This document shows, in pieces, positions 54,164 to 63,066 of a stretch of DNA of 64,000 bases (position 1 is its first letter; each line of letters opens with the position of its first letter). Below the pieces are notes generated by a model that saw only the letters and a program-made list of their open reading frames with translations, did no database searches and had not been told where the DNA came from. A program made the translations under genes and the position numbers. Origin of the DNA: an uncultured Caulobacterales bacterium (GTDB lineage Bacteria > Pseudomonadota > Alphaproteobacteria > Caulobacterales > Caulobacteraceae); NCBI GenBank assembly GCA_903840435.1, contig CAIMFV010000051.1, forward strand, positions 1 to 64,000. The letters run 5' to 3'.

Positions 54164-54178
54164 TTTGCATATTGCAAA
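54164..54178. promoter_or_regulatory. Perfect 15-base palindrome in the divergent secretion-locus region
   Basis: TTTGCA-TAT-TGCAAA is a perfect inverted repeat about 106 bases before the substrate start and 154 before tolC, inside an unusually AT-rich divergent promoter region (54011-54269). It looks like a binding site for a dimeric regulator controlling one or both directions; no regulator gene is adjacent. Confidence 0.45.
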
Positions 54179-54269
54179 GAAAAAAATTCCCAAATACCAA
54201 TAGAGCAAAGCTGGCTTCCGAACCTACGCGATCGGTCGCAAAGCGGTTGAAATCGCTGTGGAGGAAGAC

Positions 54270-57200
54270 ATGACTGCGCCCAGTAATGGAACGGCGGGAG
54301 CTCACGGAACCAATGCGACCGTGCTGGCCAACAACCTTTCGCTGTTGTCGAATTCCGCAACGGCCACCGGTGGCGCGGGCGGGGCGGGTGGAACAGGGGG
54401 CGCAGCGACCTGGACCGGCACTGCCTATGCAAGTGCAGGCGGCAATGGCGGTGCAGGCGGCGCTGGCGGTACGGCAAAGGCAACTGCAACCAGCATGCAA
54501 GCCAGTGCAACCTCGACTGTGCAAGCCCTCGCGACGGCGACCGGTGGAGCGGGCGGTTCAGCGGGGGCTGGGGGAATTGGCCAGCCGCTTGGCAATCTTG
54601 GCTTAGCCGGCGTTGGAGGGGCAGCGTCCGCCACTGCGCAAGCTGTCAACCTCTTAGGCAATGCGCTCGCCATTGCCACCGCGACAGGCGGTGCGGGCGG
54701 CGGGTCAACGGCGGAAATCGGCAATGGTACGGCCCAACAGGTCGCGCCAGGTTCCGGGGGCTCAGCGACTGCGATGGCGTCGGCCATGACGGCGACGGCG
54801 GGCATTGCGACCGCCCAAGTCTTTGCCACTGGCGGCAACCAGACGGGAGCCACCTCGGTCGCAGGCGGAACCACATATGGTCAAGGAACGGGCGGAACCG
54901 TTAATCTGGTCAATGCGGTGAGCGGCGAAACCAATGGCGGCACGCTCAATCTCAGCCAAACCGCCAAGGCGGGTTTTGGTACGCAACTGGACTCGACGGA
55001 AGGCAATGGTGCCAGCGCCCGCGCCACACTCAATTTTGACGACACGACCAACTCAACCCAAAGCGCTGTGATCAATGTTACGTCCACTGTGACAGGGGGC
55101 GCGGAGCTCGGATTCCTAACTTCCGATAATCAGGGCGCGACCGGTGGGCTTGGCGCGTCAAGCCTTAACATCAAAGGCGCTGGCATTGTCAGTGTCTCGG
55201 CAACCACCCAAGGCGGCCAGGGGCAAGATGGTGGAATTGGCGCAGCACTGGGCGCAGGAGGGACGGCCTATACCAACGTCACTGCGACCAGTACGGCGAC
55301 CGGCGCTGGAGTAACGGCCGGATCAATTCTGGTTTCTGCGTCTGCAACAAGCTCAGGGGGCAATGCTGGCCTATTAATTTCCAACGGACAAATTCTGGGG
55401 TGTGGCGACTTTGGAAACGTGACGGGAACTTATGCCACTGCAATCGATTCAAACGCGCAAGCCGGATTCGGCGTAACGGCGCAGGCCTTGGCCTCAGGTC
55501 TAACAATCAGCAACACGGTTGCGACCGCCAGTGGAGGTCTTGCGACAGCGAACGCTCAAGTCCAAGAAGGCGATAATTACTCCATTACAGAGTTATCCCC
55601 TCAAATCTCCAACACGCAGGCCATCGCTACCAGCCTAGTCGATGCGGCCTCCGCGTCCGTTCTGATTTATGAGTTCACACCCCAAACCCTATCGTCCGAG
55701 GCGTCGGTGAACCGCACGATTGCCAATGCGACCGGCATTTCTGCGACGAGCCGCATCAATATACAAGGCCAGGCAAGTAATGCCTCGGGCGTCGACGGCG
55801 CCGCAATCGTTAATACGAGCGCCACGGCGACCGCGACGGGAACAGCGGGTACAGCGCTTAGCAATGTGCAAATCTACGGACTCACAGGCGGGAATACGCT
55901 CAACGCCTCCGGCTCAGGCGGTCAAGGCGGCACCGTTTCGACGGTGCGGGTCGCAGCAATCAGTGCCGGTCTGTCGGCAGATTCCGAAATCTTTGCAATT
56001 GGCGGTCAGGGCGGCTCCGGCTTTGGCGCGGGCAATAGCGGCGGCAATGGCGGCCTGGTCACCAGCGTGATGGGGTCTGCAACCGACCAAGGACCAGGGT
56101 CGGCCCGGGTCTACGAAGTGGTTGTCGGCGGTGCGGGTGGAAACGGCCTCTCCGGCGCAAATGGAGGGGCAGGCGCATCAGAGAATGGGGGTAATCTCGT
56201 TTCAGCCACCGTGTCGACCGGTCAGTGGTATCTGTTGCAGTATATTGGTGGCGGTGCGGGCGGCGGTTCGGCGAATGGCGCAGTGGGCGCGGGCGGCAAT
56301 GCTCAGAGCAACCTCACGAGCGGTTTGCATATCTCGGGTACCGGCTCGGCGCTGAATTCAGACACGATCGCCGCGCAAGCGGTTGCAGGGGCTGGCGGTG
56401 CTGAGACCGGGAGCTTGGCGGGAGGGAATGGCGGTGCGGCCGTGTCGAACCTTTCCTTGACTTTACCCGGTGGCATGCTCGGGTCCGTAACAGTGGCCTC
56501 AACGGCGGACGGCGGCGCTGGCGGCAGCTCGACTGGCGGAATAGCTGGTGCGGGCGGCGCGGCGACGGCAACTGAAACCGCTGTGGGGGGCGCGGTCAAT
56601 GCCTATGCCACTGCCAATGCCGGGGTCGGAAGCACAGGCGGCGTGGCGCTTGCCACATCGCATCTCAATGCGACCTCAGGGATGAACTATACCCTCGCGA
56701 CTACCGGAGAGACGTCTGGTCATTTGGTCACCGGCGCCCAAGCGGTCACCTACGGCGGCGTTTCTGGCGCCGAGACGAGCACATCCTCAGCAGCCTATGG
56801 CGTCAATCTGGGCTTTGTGACGGGTCTGAACGGATTGGCCGCGCTCTCCGTCGCCCCGACAGCTGCGGAGCTGGCGGGCATTAGCCTACTTTATGGCCAT
56901 ACCGGCGCAGCCTTTGCGGGGACGTCCGGTGTGTTTGCTCTGGCCGAACTTGGGGGCATGCATGGCGGCAGCTCCAGCCCTTGGTCATCCATCCAACAGA
57001 CCAAGGTTGAAATTAACATTGATCTGTCGCAGCTTGCCTCGCGCGACGATCTTGGCCTGTCGCTGTTGCAGGGCAAAGCCGTTGGGGCCGACGCGACCAG
57101 CGTTGACCTGTTGGTGCAAGCCAACGGTGCGCAGGTGTTCAATCAAGCCTTTTCGTCCTTGGCTGCCGCCGTCGCCTTCTTCCATGACCATCCCATTGAT

Positions 57201-57350
57201 CTGGGCTCACTCGCGGCGGGCGCAGGTCTGGTCTCTGGCTCAACCCTTGACCTTCAAATCCAACTGACGGTCGCCGGGTCGGCGCTGAACAGCGGCTTTT
57301 TCGGCAGTCTGCTGGTCGGCGACATGCACCATCCCGCCACGACCCATTAA
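54270..57350 (+). CDS. Large Gly/Ala-rich repetitive protein, candidate type I secretion substrate
   Basis: 1026 residues with no signal peptide. The first ~150 and ~570-760 residues are packed with GGAGG-type runs (GGAGGAGGTGGAA, GGNGGAGGAGG, GGQGGSGFGAGNSGGNGG), separated by Thr/Ser/Ala/Val-rich stretches that look like repeated beta strands. The calcium-binding GGxGxD nonapeptide of RTX proteins is absent. The last ~200 residues change character (INIDLSQLASRDDLGLSLLQ, VDLLVQANGAQVFNQAF, LVSGSTLDLQIQLTVAG) and probably hold an uncleaved C-terminal export signal. GGAGGAAG sits six bases before ATG 54270. It is divergent from tolC-ABC-hlyD, hence the substrate call. Likely surface or matrix material. 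Confidence 0.75.
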   Translation: MTAPSNGTAGAHGTNATVLANNLSLLSNSATATGGAGGAGGTGGAATWTGTAYASAGGNGGAGGAGGTAKATATSMQASATSTVQALATATGGAGGSAGAGGIGQPLGNLGLAGVGGAASATAQAVNLLGNALAIATATGGAGGGSTAEIGNGTAQQVAPGSGGSATAMASAMTATAGIATAQVFATGGNQTGATSVAGGTTYGQGTGGTVNLVNAVSGETNGGTLNLSQTAKAGFGTQLDSTEGNGASARATLNFDDTTNSTQSAVINVTSTVTGGAELGFLTSDNQGATGGLGASSLNIKGAGIVSVSATTQGGQGQDGGIGAALGAGGTAYTNVTATSTATGAGVTAGSILVSASATSSGGNAGLLISNGQILGCGDFGNVTGTYATAIDSNAQAGFGVTAQALASGLTISNTVATASGGLATANAQVQEGDNYSITELSPQISNTQAIATSLVDAASASVLIYEFTPQTLSSEASVNRTIANATGISATSRINIQGQASNASGVDGAAIVNTSATATATGTAGTALSNVQIYGLTGGNTLNASGSGGQGGTVSTVRVAAISAGLSADSEIFAIGGQGGSGFGAGNSGGNGGLVTSVMGSATDQGPGSARVYEVVVGGAGGNGLSGANGGAGASENGGNLVSATVSTGQWYLLQYIGGGAGGGSANGAVGAGGNAQSNLTSGLHISGTGSALNSDTIAAQAVAGAGGAETGSLAGGNGGAAVSNLSLTLPGGMLGSVTVASTADGGAGGSSTGGIAGAGGAATATETAVGGAVNAYATANAGVGSTGGVALATSHLNATSGMNYTLATTGETSGHLVTGAQAVTYGGVSGAETSTSSAAYGVNLGFVTGLNGLAALSVAPTAAELAGISLLYGHTGAAFAGTSGVFALAELGGMHGGSSSPWSSIQQTKVEINIDLSQLASRDDLGLSLLQGKAVGADATSVDLLVQANGAQVFNQAFSSLAAAVAFFHDHPIDLGSLAAGAGLVSGSTLDLQIQLTVAGSALNSGFFGSLLVGDMHHPATTH

Positions 57351-57353
57351 GCT

Positions 57354-58739
57354 TCAGCCAAGGCCCAACCAGGCCTTGGCGTCTTGCAGTGCGCGTTCGC
57401 TCATCAATAGCTTCTTCGCCCGGCCCCGTTCGGGCGGCGTAAGCTTACGCCCATCTTCAGACCGGCGCGGGCCCTCCAGGCTTGGCATGAGGCCGTAATT
57501 TATGTTCATCGGCTGGAATGATGCCTTGCCGTCGCTCAGGTGGCCGCCCGTCACATGGGCCAAGAGGGCGCCAAGCGCTGTGGTCGGTGGGGGCGGGGAC
57601 AGGTCTTCGCCAGCAAGCTCGGATGCGGCGAAGCGACCGGCCAAAAGACCCATGGCGGCGCTTTCGACATAGCCCTCAACGCCGGTGATCTGACCGGCAA
57701 AGCGCAGCCGCGGATCGCGTTTCAAGCGGAGCTGTCCATCCAGCACCTTGGGCGATTGGATAAAGGTGTTGCGGTGCAGGCCGCCGAGCCGGGCAAATTG
57801 CGCGCCTTCCAGTCCAGGGATGGTGCGGAATATTTCGACCTGAGCTGCATGCTTCAGCTTGGTTTGAAAGCCGACCATGTTGAACAAGGTGCCTAAGGCA
57901 TTGTCCTGGCGCAGTTGCACCACCGCATAGGGCTTGACGGTGGGCTGATGCGGATTGGTGAGGCCGACCGGCTTCATCGGGCCAAAGCGCAGCGTCTCAG
58001 GACCGCGCTCCGCCATCACCTCAATCGGTAAGCAGCCGTCAAAATAGGGCGTATCCTTTTCCCACTCGCGAAATTCGGCCTTGGGCCCATCGCGCAGCGC
58101 CTGAATAAAGGCTGCATACTGATCACGGTCGAGGGGGCAGTTAATATAGGCCGCAGCATCGCCGCCTGGGCCTTCCTTGTCGTAGCGCGACTGACGCCAG
58201 GCCACGTCAAAATTGATCGAGTCGACGTGCAAAATGGGCGCGATGGCGTCAAAAAAGGCGAGCGCCTCCTCGCCGGTCTGTTGCCGAATGGCTTCGGCCA
58301 GGGTCGGCGACGTCAAGGGACCTGAGGCGATAATGGCGGCGCGCCAGGTCTGCGGCGGCCAATCAACCACTTCTTCCCGCACTATGCGGATCTTGGGATG
58401 GGTGCTGAGCCGCGCCGTCACGGCTTGCGAAAACTGCTCCCGGTCAACCGCAAGCGCTCCACCAGCTGGCACCTGATGGGTGTCGGCGCAGGCCATGATG
58501 AGTGAGCCTGCGAGGCGAAGCTCGGCGTGTAAAAGCCCAACCGCATTGGCGCGCCAATCATCGGAGCGAAACGAATTGGAGCAGACAAGCTCGGCCAGAC
58601 CTGCGGTCTGATGGGCAGGTGTCGCCCGATGAGGCCGCATCTCGTGCAAGACCACAGCTTGGCCTGCCTCAGCCGCCGCCCACGCCGCTTCGGAGCCTGC
58701 TAAGCCTCCGCCTATAATGTGAAGTTCATCTGTCGCCAC
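57354..58739 (-). CDS. trmFO: Methylenetetrahydrofolate-tRNA-(uracil-5-)-methyltransferase
   Basis: 461-residue FAD/folate enzyme that makes ribothymidine 54 in tRNA, found in bacteria without SAM-dependent Trm[21 protein letters not shown] binds [34 protein letters not shown] and the C-terminal [19 protein letters not shown] are diagnostic. It ends four bases from the stop of the convergent secretion substrate. Confidence 0.96.
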   Translation of the reverse strand: MATDELHIIGGGLAGSEAAWAAAEAGQAVVLHEMRPHRATPAHQTAGLAELVCSNSFRSDDWRANAVGLLHAELRLAGSLIMACADTHQVPAGGALAVDREQFSQAVTARLSTHPKIRIVREEVVDWPPQTWRAAIIASGPLTSPTLAEAIRQQTGEEALAFFDAIAPILHVDSINFDVAWRQSRYDKEGPGGDAAAYINCPLDRDQYAAFIQALRDGPKAEFREWEKDTPYFDGCLPIEVMAERGPETLRFGPMKPVGLTNPHQPTVKPYAVVQLRQDNALGTLFNMVGFQTKLKHAAQVEIFRTIPGLEGAQFARLGGLHRNTFIQSPKVLDGQLRLKRDPRLRFAGQITGVEGYVESAAMGLLAGRFAASELAGEDLSPPPPTTALGALLAHVTGGHLSDGKASFQPMNINYGLMPSLEGPRRSEDGRKLTPPERGRAKKLLMSERALQDAKAWLGLG

Positions 58740-58875
58740 GGGCTTCGTCTAGAGGCAAGCCGCTGCGGGATCAAGTCAAGGCCCATGAAACGCTAGGCCG
58801 CATTTACAGGGCGAAGTCATTGATCCACACTCAGCTTTGCGGATGCGCGAGGCGCGGTCTTCGACGGGTGGGCGA

Positions 58876-59547
58876 GTGACGGGCGAACCAACGGAAGCCA
58901 TGATTGCCAAGGCGCACCAACATCTGGTGCGCTCGGGTCGGCTTCAATTCGACCTTCCGGGGCTGCCGAAACCCGAACCCGTGCCGGAGTGGGAAAAGGC
59001 GCTTCTTCGGATCTTTGCCTGGATCGGTCAGTTTCTGCACGAAATCACGACCACGTTTGGCTGGGTGTTTTGGGTAGCGCTGGTGGGCCTCGCCGTGGCG
59101 TTTGTTGCGGTGGTTTGGAATGCCGTGCGAAAAATTGAGGTTCCCCAGAAGATCCAGACCGTCACGCTTGCCGAGTTGAGGCCAACCCTTGCCCGCTCAC
59201 GGGTTCTATTGTCCGAAGTCGACGCCCTTGCCGAAGGGGAAGATTATGACGCCGCCGTTCGCCATCTCTTATGGCGGTCCGTGGCTGACATTGAGGAGAA
59301 GCGTCCGCGCCTGATCCCCAAGAGCTTTACCAGCCGCGAGATTGCTGGCCTCGAAACCCTGCCCCCCGTGGTGCGAGGGAGCTTTTCCGTCATGGCGGCC
59401 CATGTTGAAATCAGCCTCTTTGCGGGTCAGCCTTTGGATCGATCCGCCTTCGAAGCCTGCCGCGCCGCCTATACACGATTTGCCCTGCCTGAGGTTTGGG
59501 CCGACGGGCAAGCTGGCCAGCGCATCAGCGGAATGGCCCAAGCGTGA
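58876..59547 (+). CDS. DUF4129 domain membrane protein
   Basis: 223 residues with one clear span (TFGWVFWVALVGLAVAFVAV) and a C-terminal cytosolic DUF4129 region (EGEDYDAAVRHLLWRSVADI ... FTSREIAG). The family is found in MoxR-DUF58 clusters linked to envelope or co-factor maturation; its role is not established. A GTG start at 58876 is favoured by the G-rich stretch before it; ATG 58843 is an alternative. First gene of the rightward cluster that continues to the window edge. Confidence 0.75.
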   Translation: MTGEPTEAMIAKAHQHLVRSGRLQFDLPGLPKPEPVPEWEKALLRIFAWIGQFLHEITTTFGWVFWVALVGLAVAFVAVVWNAVRKIEVPQKIQTVTLAELRPTLARSRVLLSEVDALAEGEDYDAAVRHLLWRSVADIEEKRPRLIPKSFTSREIAGLETLPPVVRGSFSVMAAHVEISLFAGQPLDRSAFEACRAAYTRFALPEVWADGQAGQRISGMAQA

Positions 59548-60788
59548 GCCAGAGCTTTTCTCCCCGCACCATGGTCATCTTGTTGATCGTCGCGGTCTGT
59601 GCGGCGACGGGTTTTGGCGTCTTGTCAGTCTATGCGCCGGAATTGCGGGAACCGCGTTCAAGCACGACCGTCCTGTCGCCGTCCGCCGTGGGCTTTTCCG
59701 GTCTGGCCGACCTGTTGCGCGACGAGGGCCAAAAAGTGCTTTTCAACCGCGATGTGCCTCGCTCTGACAGCCAAATCGGCGACGCCTTTCCCGGAGCAGG
59801 CCCGCCGCTCATCATCGTGACCCCCGATTTCACCACCTCCGCCGAAACGCTAAAGCGCTTTGAGCACCAGGGCGCGACCTTGCTGTTTATTGCGCCGAAA
59901 TGGCACGTGGCCCCTGATCCGGAGCATCCCGGATTTGTCATTCGTCAAGCTTTGAATTCGTCGATCAGCCTGCCCGAGGCCTCCCTTCCAGGCATCAAGG
60001 CGTTGCGGCGCAGCAAGGGTCTTGCCGCAGGAGAGAGGGTTCAGGGCGACCTGCTTGCGGATCACCCGCTCACCTTGCCAGCTGTGGCCCAGTTTCAAAC
60101 CGCCGATGTCAGCGCAAAGAACGCCCTACTCAGCACAGCTGACGGAAGGGGATTTTTGTTTGCGGTTGACGACGGCGTCTATGTGATGACCGAACCAGAC
60201 CTTCTCAATAATCACGGGCTGAAAACCTTGGCAGGCGCGCGATTTGCCAGCCTGTTGATCGACCGCCTTCGTGGCCCCTCGGCCGATAAACGCGGCATGG
60301 TGGTTTTCGACATCACCCTGGCCGGGCGCCAAAAGGAACCAAGCCTGTTGAAATGGCTTTTGGAACCCCCTTTCAGCCCGGCGACCGGACTTTTGGCTTT
60401 AGCCCTAGTGATCTTGGGCTGGACGACCTTGCCGAAATTCATCCCACCGCGCCAAGAGGGACGGGCGATCCCTCTGGGAAAGGCCGCGCTGGTTGATAAT
60501 GCGGCGGCGCTCATTCGCCTTGCCCATCGCGAACCGAAGATGGCTGCGCGTTATGCCGCCCTCATTCGCAGGCAAGCGGCCCAAGACTTGGGTCTTGCAC
60601 CGGAGACGGCGCCGCAAGCGATAGACGCCCACCTGGATCGCATAGGTGACCCCACAGGCGTCTCGCATCCGTTTAGCGATCGCGTCCGTGCAGCCCTTGG
60701 GGCAAAGGATTTGCGCGACCTCATGCAGACGGCCCGTGATCTTTATGACTGGCGCGCATCGGCGCTGAAATCTGAAAACAGGGGATAG
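59544..60788 (+). CDS. DUF4350 domain protein
   Basis: 414 residues. N-terminal span (MVILLIVAVCAATGFGVLSV), then a DUF4350-like Rossmann domain (SPSAVGFSGLADLLRDEGQK, LLFIAPKWHV), then a second span (ATGLLALALVILGWTTLPKF) and a helical C-terminus (LGAKDLRDLMQTARDLYDWR). GTG start overlaps the DUF4129 stop (GTGA). It probably forms a membrane complex with its MoxR and DUF58 neighbours. Confidence 0.8.
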   Translation: MSQSFSPRTMVILLIVAVCAATGFGVLSVYAPELREPRSSTTVLSPSAVGFSGLADLLRDEGQKVLFNRDVPRSDSQIGDAFPGAGPPLIIVTPDFTTSAETLKRFEHQGATLLFIAPKWHVAPDPEHPGFVIRQALNSSISLPEASLPGIKALRRSKGLAAGERVQGDLLADHPLTLPAVAQFQTADVSAKNALLSTADGRGFLFAVDDGVYVMTEPDLLNNHGLKTLAGARFASLLIDRLRGPSADKRGMVVFDITLAGRQKEPSLLKWLLEPPFSPATGLLALALVILGWTTLPKFIPPRQEGRAIPLGKAALVDNAAALIRLAHREPKMAARYAALIRRQAAQDLGLAPETAPQAIDAHLDRIGDPTGVSHPFSDRVRAALGAKDLRDLMQTARDLYDWRASALKSENRG

Positions 60789-60791
60789 GCC

Positions 60792-61745
60792 TTGGAGCTG
60801 AAAGACCTAAAGTCCACCGCCGACGCCATTCGAAATGGTGTTGCCGCCGCCGTGGTTGGCCAGAACGAAACGGTGGAGCTGATGCTGACCACCCTGGTCA
60901 CCGGTGGCCACATCTTGTTGGAGGGACCGCCGGGAACGGCCAAGACCCTGATTGCCCAGGCCTTTGCACGGACCCTGTCCTTAAGTTTTGGCCGTATTCA
61001 ATTTACGCCCGACCTACTGCCGGGCGATATTTTGGGCGTCAATCTGTTCAACTTCCAGACCTCAAGCTTTCACCTACGCCAGGGGCCGATTTTTTGCGAC
61101 CTGCTATTGGCCGACGAGATCAATCGCACGCCGCCTAAGACCCAAGCCGCACTTCTCGAAGCCATGCAGGAGCGGCAAGTGACTTTGGACGGGGAAACTC
61201 GCCCGCTTTCCTCGCATTTCCTGGTTGTGGCGACGGAAAACCCGATTGAGCAGCAAGGCGTCTATCCCTTGCCAGAGGCGCAATTGGATCGGTTTTTGTT
61301 CAAGCACCTGCTCGGCTATCCCAGTCGTGACGAAGAGGTGCGGATTGTGGCGCGCGAAGACCAGGGCGTCAGTGACAAGGCCTTGCTGGGTCGGGTCACA
61401 CCCGTGGTCGGCCATGCGGGCGTTGCGGAGATGATCGTCACCGCGCAAGCCGTGCGGCTCGGTGGCGAGGTCGGCGCCTATGTGGTGGACATCGTGCGGG
61501 CGACCCGCGAAAGTGCTGATATTTCCGTAGGCGCTTCGCCTCGCGCCGCCGCACAAATCGCCCGCGCGGCCCGGGCGCGCGCGGCTTTGGACGGGCGAGA
61601 CTATGTGGTGCCAGACGACGTCAAGGCCCTGGCCCTGCCAGCACTGCGCCATCGCATTCAGGTGTCGCCCGCAGCCGAGATTGAGGGACGAACAGCCGAA
61701 ATGGCGATCAAGGCCGTGATCGACCGTATCACCCCGCCTCGCTGA
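60792..61745 (+). CDS. MoxR family AAA ATPase
   Basis: 317 residues. Walker [16 protein letters not shown], Walker B plus catalytic residues [20 protein letters not shown], and [20 protein letters not shown] are MoxR hallmarks. These AAA+ chaperone-like ATPases act with von Willebrand-type or DUF58 proteins encoded nearby. TTG start three bases after the preceding stop, within a tightly packed operon. Confidence 0.92.
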   Translation: MELKDLKSTADAIRNGVAAAVVGQNETVELMLTTLVTGGHILLEGPPGTAKTLIAQAFARTLSLSFGRIQFTPDLLPGDILGVNLFNFQTSSFHLRQGPIFCDLLLADEINRTPPKTQAALLEAMQERQVTLDGETRPLSSHFLVVATENPIEQQGVYPLPEAQLDRFLFKHLLGYPSRDEEVRIVAREDQGVSDKALLGRVTPVVGHAGVAEMIVTAQAVRLGGEVGAYVVDIVRATRESADISVGASPRAAAQIARAARARAALDGRDYVVPDDVKALALPALRHRIQVSPAAEIEGRTAEMAIKAVIDRITPPR

Positions 61746-61746
61746 G

Positions 61747-63066
61747 ATGAACCTGTCGCCCACCCCAAGGACGGCGGTGATGGCCGCGCTGGGCGCCCCC
61801 GTGGCGCTTGGCATTGGTGTCTTTTCACCAAGCCAATGGGCCTTGAGCGTGGTTTGGGGCATCACTCTGATCGTGCTTTTTCTGATCGATGCCGCACTTT
61901 CCACCCCGCCTGCGCGCGTGGCGGTGGAGGTTAAGCCGCCCGCAGGCTTAAGCCCCGGCGGCGGCGCGGGTCGAATCCGTGTGCGCATGAATGTCTCAGG
62001 GCGTGAGGCGCCGCGTGAGGTGGAGATGGCCTTAGAGGCCGATGCCCGCCTAAATCTGGCGGCCCCAGTGGCCAAGGCTGCGGTAGAAAATGCCACGGCA
62101 GAGCTCGAATTTATCGCGACAGCCGTGCGGCGGGGTCTTGCCCCCTTACTGTCGCTCACGGCCAGATGGCGCGGACCGCTCGGGCTTGTCTATCGCTCGC
62201 GGCGGTGGGAGTCCGTGGGTGAAATTGCCGTCACGCCCGACATCGCCTCTGCGCCTCGGGAGGCCTTGAAGCTCTTTTCCCGTGATGCGCGCCTTGGCCT
62301 AAAGCTCGACCTTGATCCGGGCCAAGGGTCGGAATTCCATGCCCTGCAAGACTACCGCCCGGGCATGGAGCCGCGCGCCATTGACTGGAAGCAAAGTGCG
62401 CGACGGGTGGCCCTGGTGGCGCGCGAGTTTGACGTCGAGCGCAACCACCCCATCCTTTTGGCCGTGGATTGCGGGCGGTTGATGTGCGAGCCGGTCGAGG
62501 GCGCTCCCCGCATCGACCACGCCATTAATGCCGCTTTGCTGCTCGCCTATGTGGCGCTGAAAGTCGGCGATCGGGTCGGGGTCTATGGATTCGACTCGCG
62601 TCCGCGCCATTTCGCCGCCCCCCGTAGCGGGTTGAGCGCGCTTGCCGGCGTCCAAGCCATAGCGGCGCGATTTGAGTATTCTGCTGAGGAAACCAATTTT
62701 GCCTTTGGTCTCTTCAGCCTAGCATCACGGCTTGACCGGCGCGCCCTGGTCGTCCTGTTCACCGACTTTGCCGATGCAACAAGCGCCGAGATGATGTTTG
62801 GCGGCATGAGCGAATTGGTCAAGCGCCATAGGGTGGTTTTCGTTGTCGCCCATGATGTCGCGTTGGAGACGCGGGCAGGGGCCGAGCCCCGCACGCCCGC
62901 CGATGTGACCCGCGCCGTCATCGCAGACGCCTTGCTGCAAGATCGGCTGGTGGTGCTGCAGCGCTTACGGCGCCTAGGCGTTGAAGTCATTCAGGCTCCG
63001 GCTGGGAAATTGGCGGCGGATACCGTCACCCGCTATCTCAGCCTCAAGCGGCGGGAGCGGCTATGA
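61747..63066 (+). CDS. DUF58 domain protein
   Basis: 439 residues: two N-terminal spans (ALGAPVALGIGVF and ALSVVWGITLIVLFLIDAAL), a beta domain, the DUF58 signature DYRPGMEPRAIDWKQSARR, and a C-terminal vWA-like domain (HPILLAVDCGRLM, RALVVLFTDFADATSAEMMF). It is the usual partner of MoxR. One base separates it from moxR, and its stop overlaps the next start by four bases. Confidence 0.9.
   Translation: MNLSPTPRTAVMAALGAPVALGIGVFSPSQWALSVVWGITLIVLFLIDAALSTPPARVAVEVKPPAGLSPGGGAGRIRVRMNVSGREAPREVEMALEADARLNLAAPVAKAAVENATAELEFIATAVRRGLAPLLSLTARWRGPLGLVYRSRRWESVGEIAVTPDIASAPREALKLFSRDARLGLKLDLDPGQGSEFHALQDYRPGMEPRAIDWKQSARRVALVAREFDVERNHPILLAVDCGRLMCEPVEGAPRIDHAINAALLLAYVALKVGDRVGVYGFDSRPRHFAAPRSGLSALAGVQAIAARFEYSAEETNFAFGLFSLASRLDRRALVVLFTDFADATSAEMMFGGMSELVKRHRVVFVVAHDVALETRAGAEPRTPADVTRAVIADALLQDRLVVLQRLRRLGVEVIQAPAGKLAADTVTRYLSLKRRERL

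Noticed and set aside
54270-57350. Mycobacterial PE-PGRS-type protein
   Set aside because: The GGAGG runs are similar, but there is no PE domain, the genome is alphaproteobacterial, and a divergent type I exporter explains secretion. Composition alone is the likeness.
54270-57350. RTX toxin/adhesin
   Set aside because: No GGxGxDxUx nonapeptide was found on reading the translation; the Gly-rich runs lack the required Asp spacing.
57357-57380. Perfect 9-bp inverted repeat (GCCAAGGCC/GGCCTTGGC) as a terminator for the secretion substrate gene
   Set aside because: It lies within the last codons of the convergent trmFO gene and has no T-run after it on the plus strand; it could be coincidental coding sequence.
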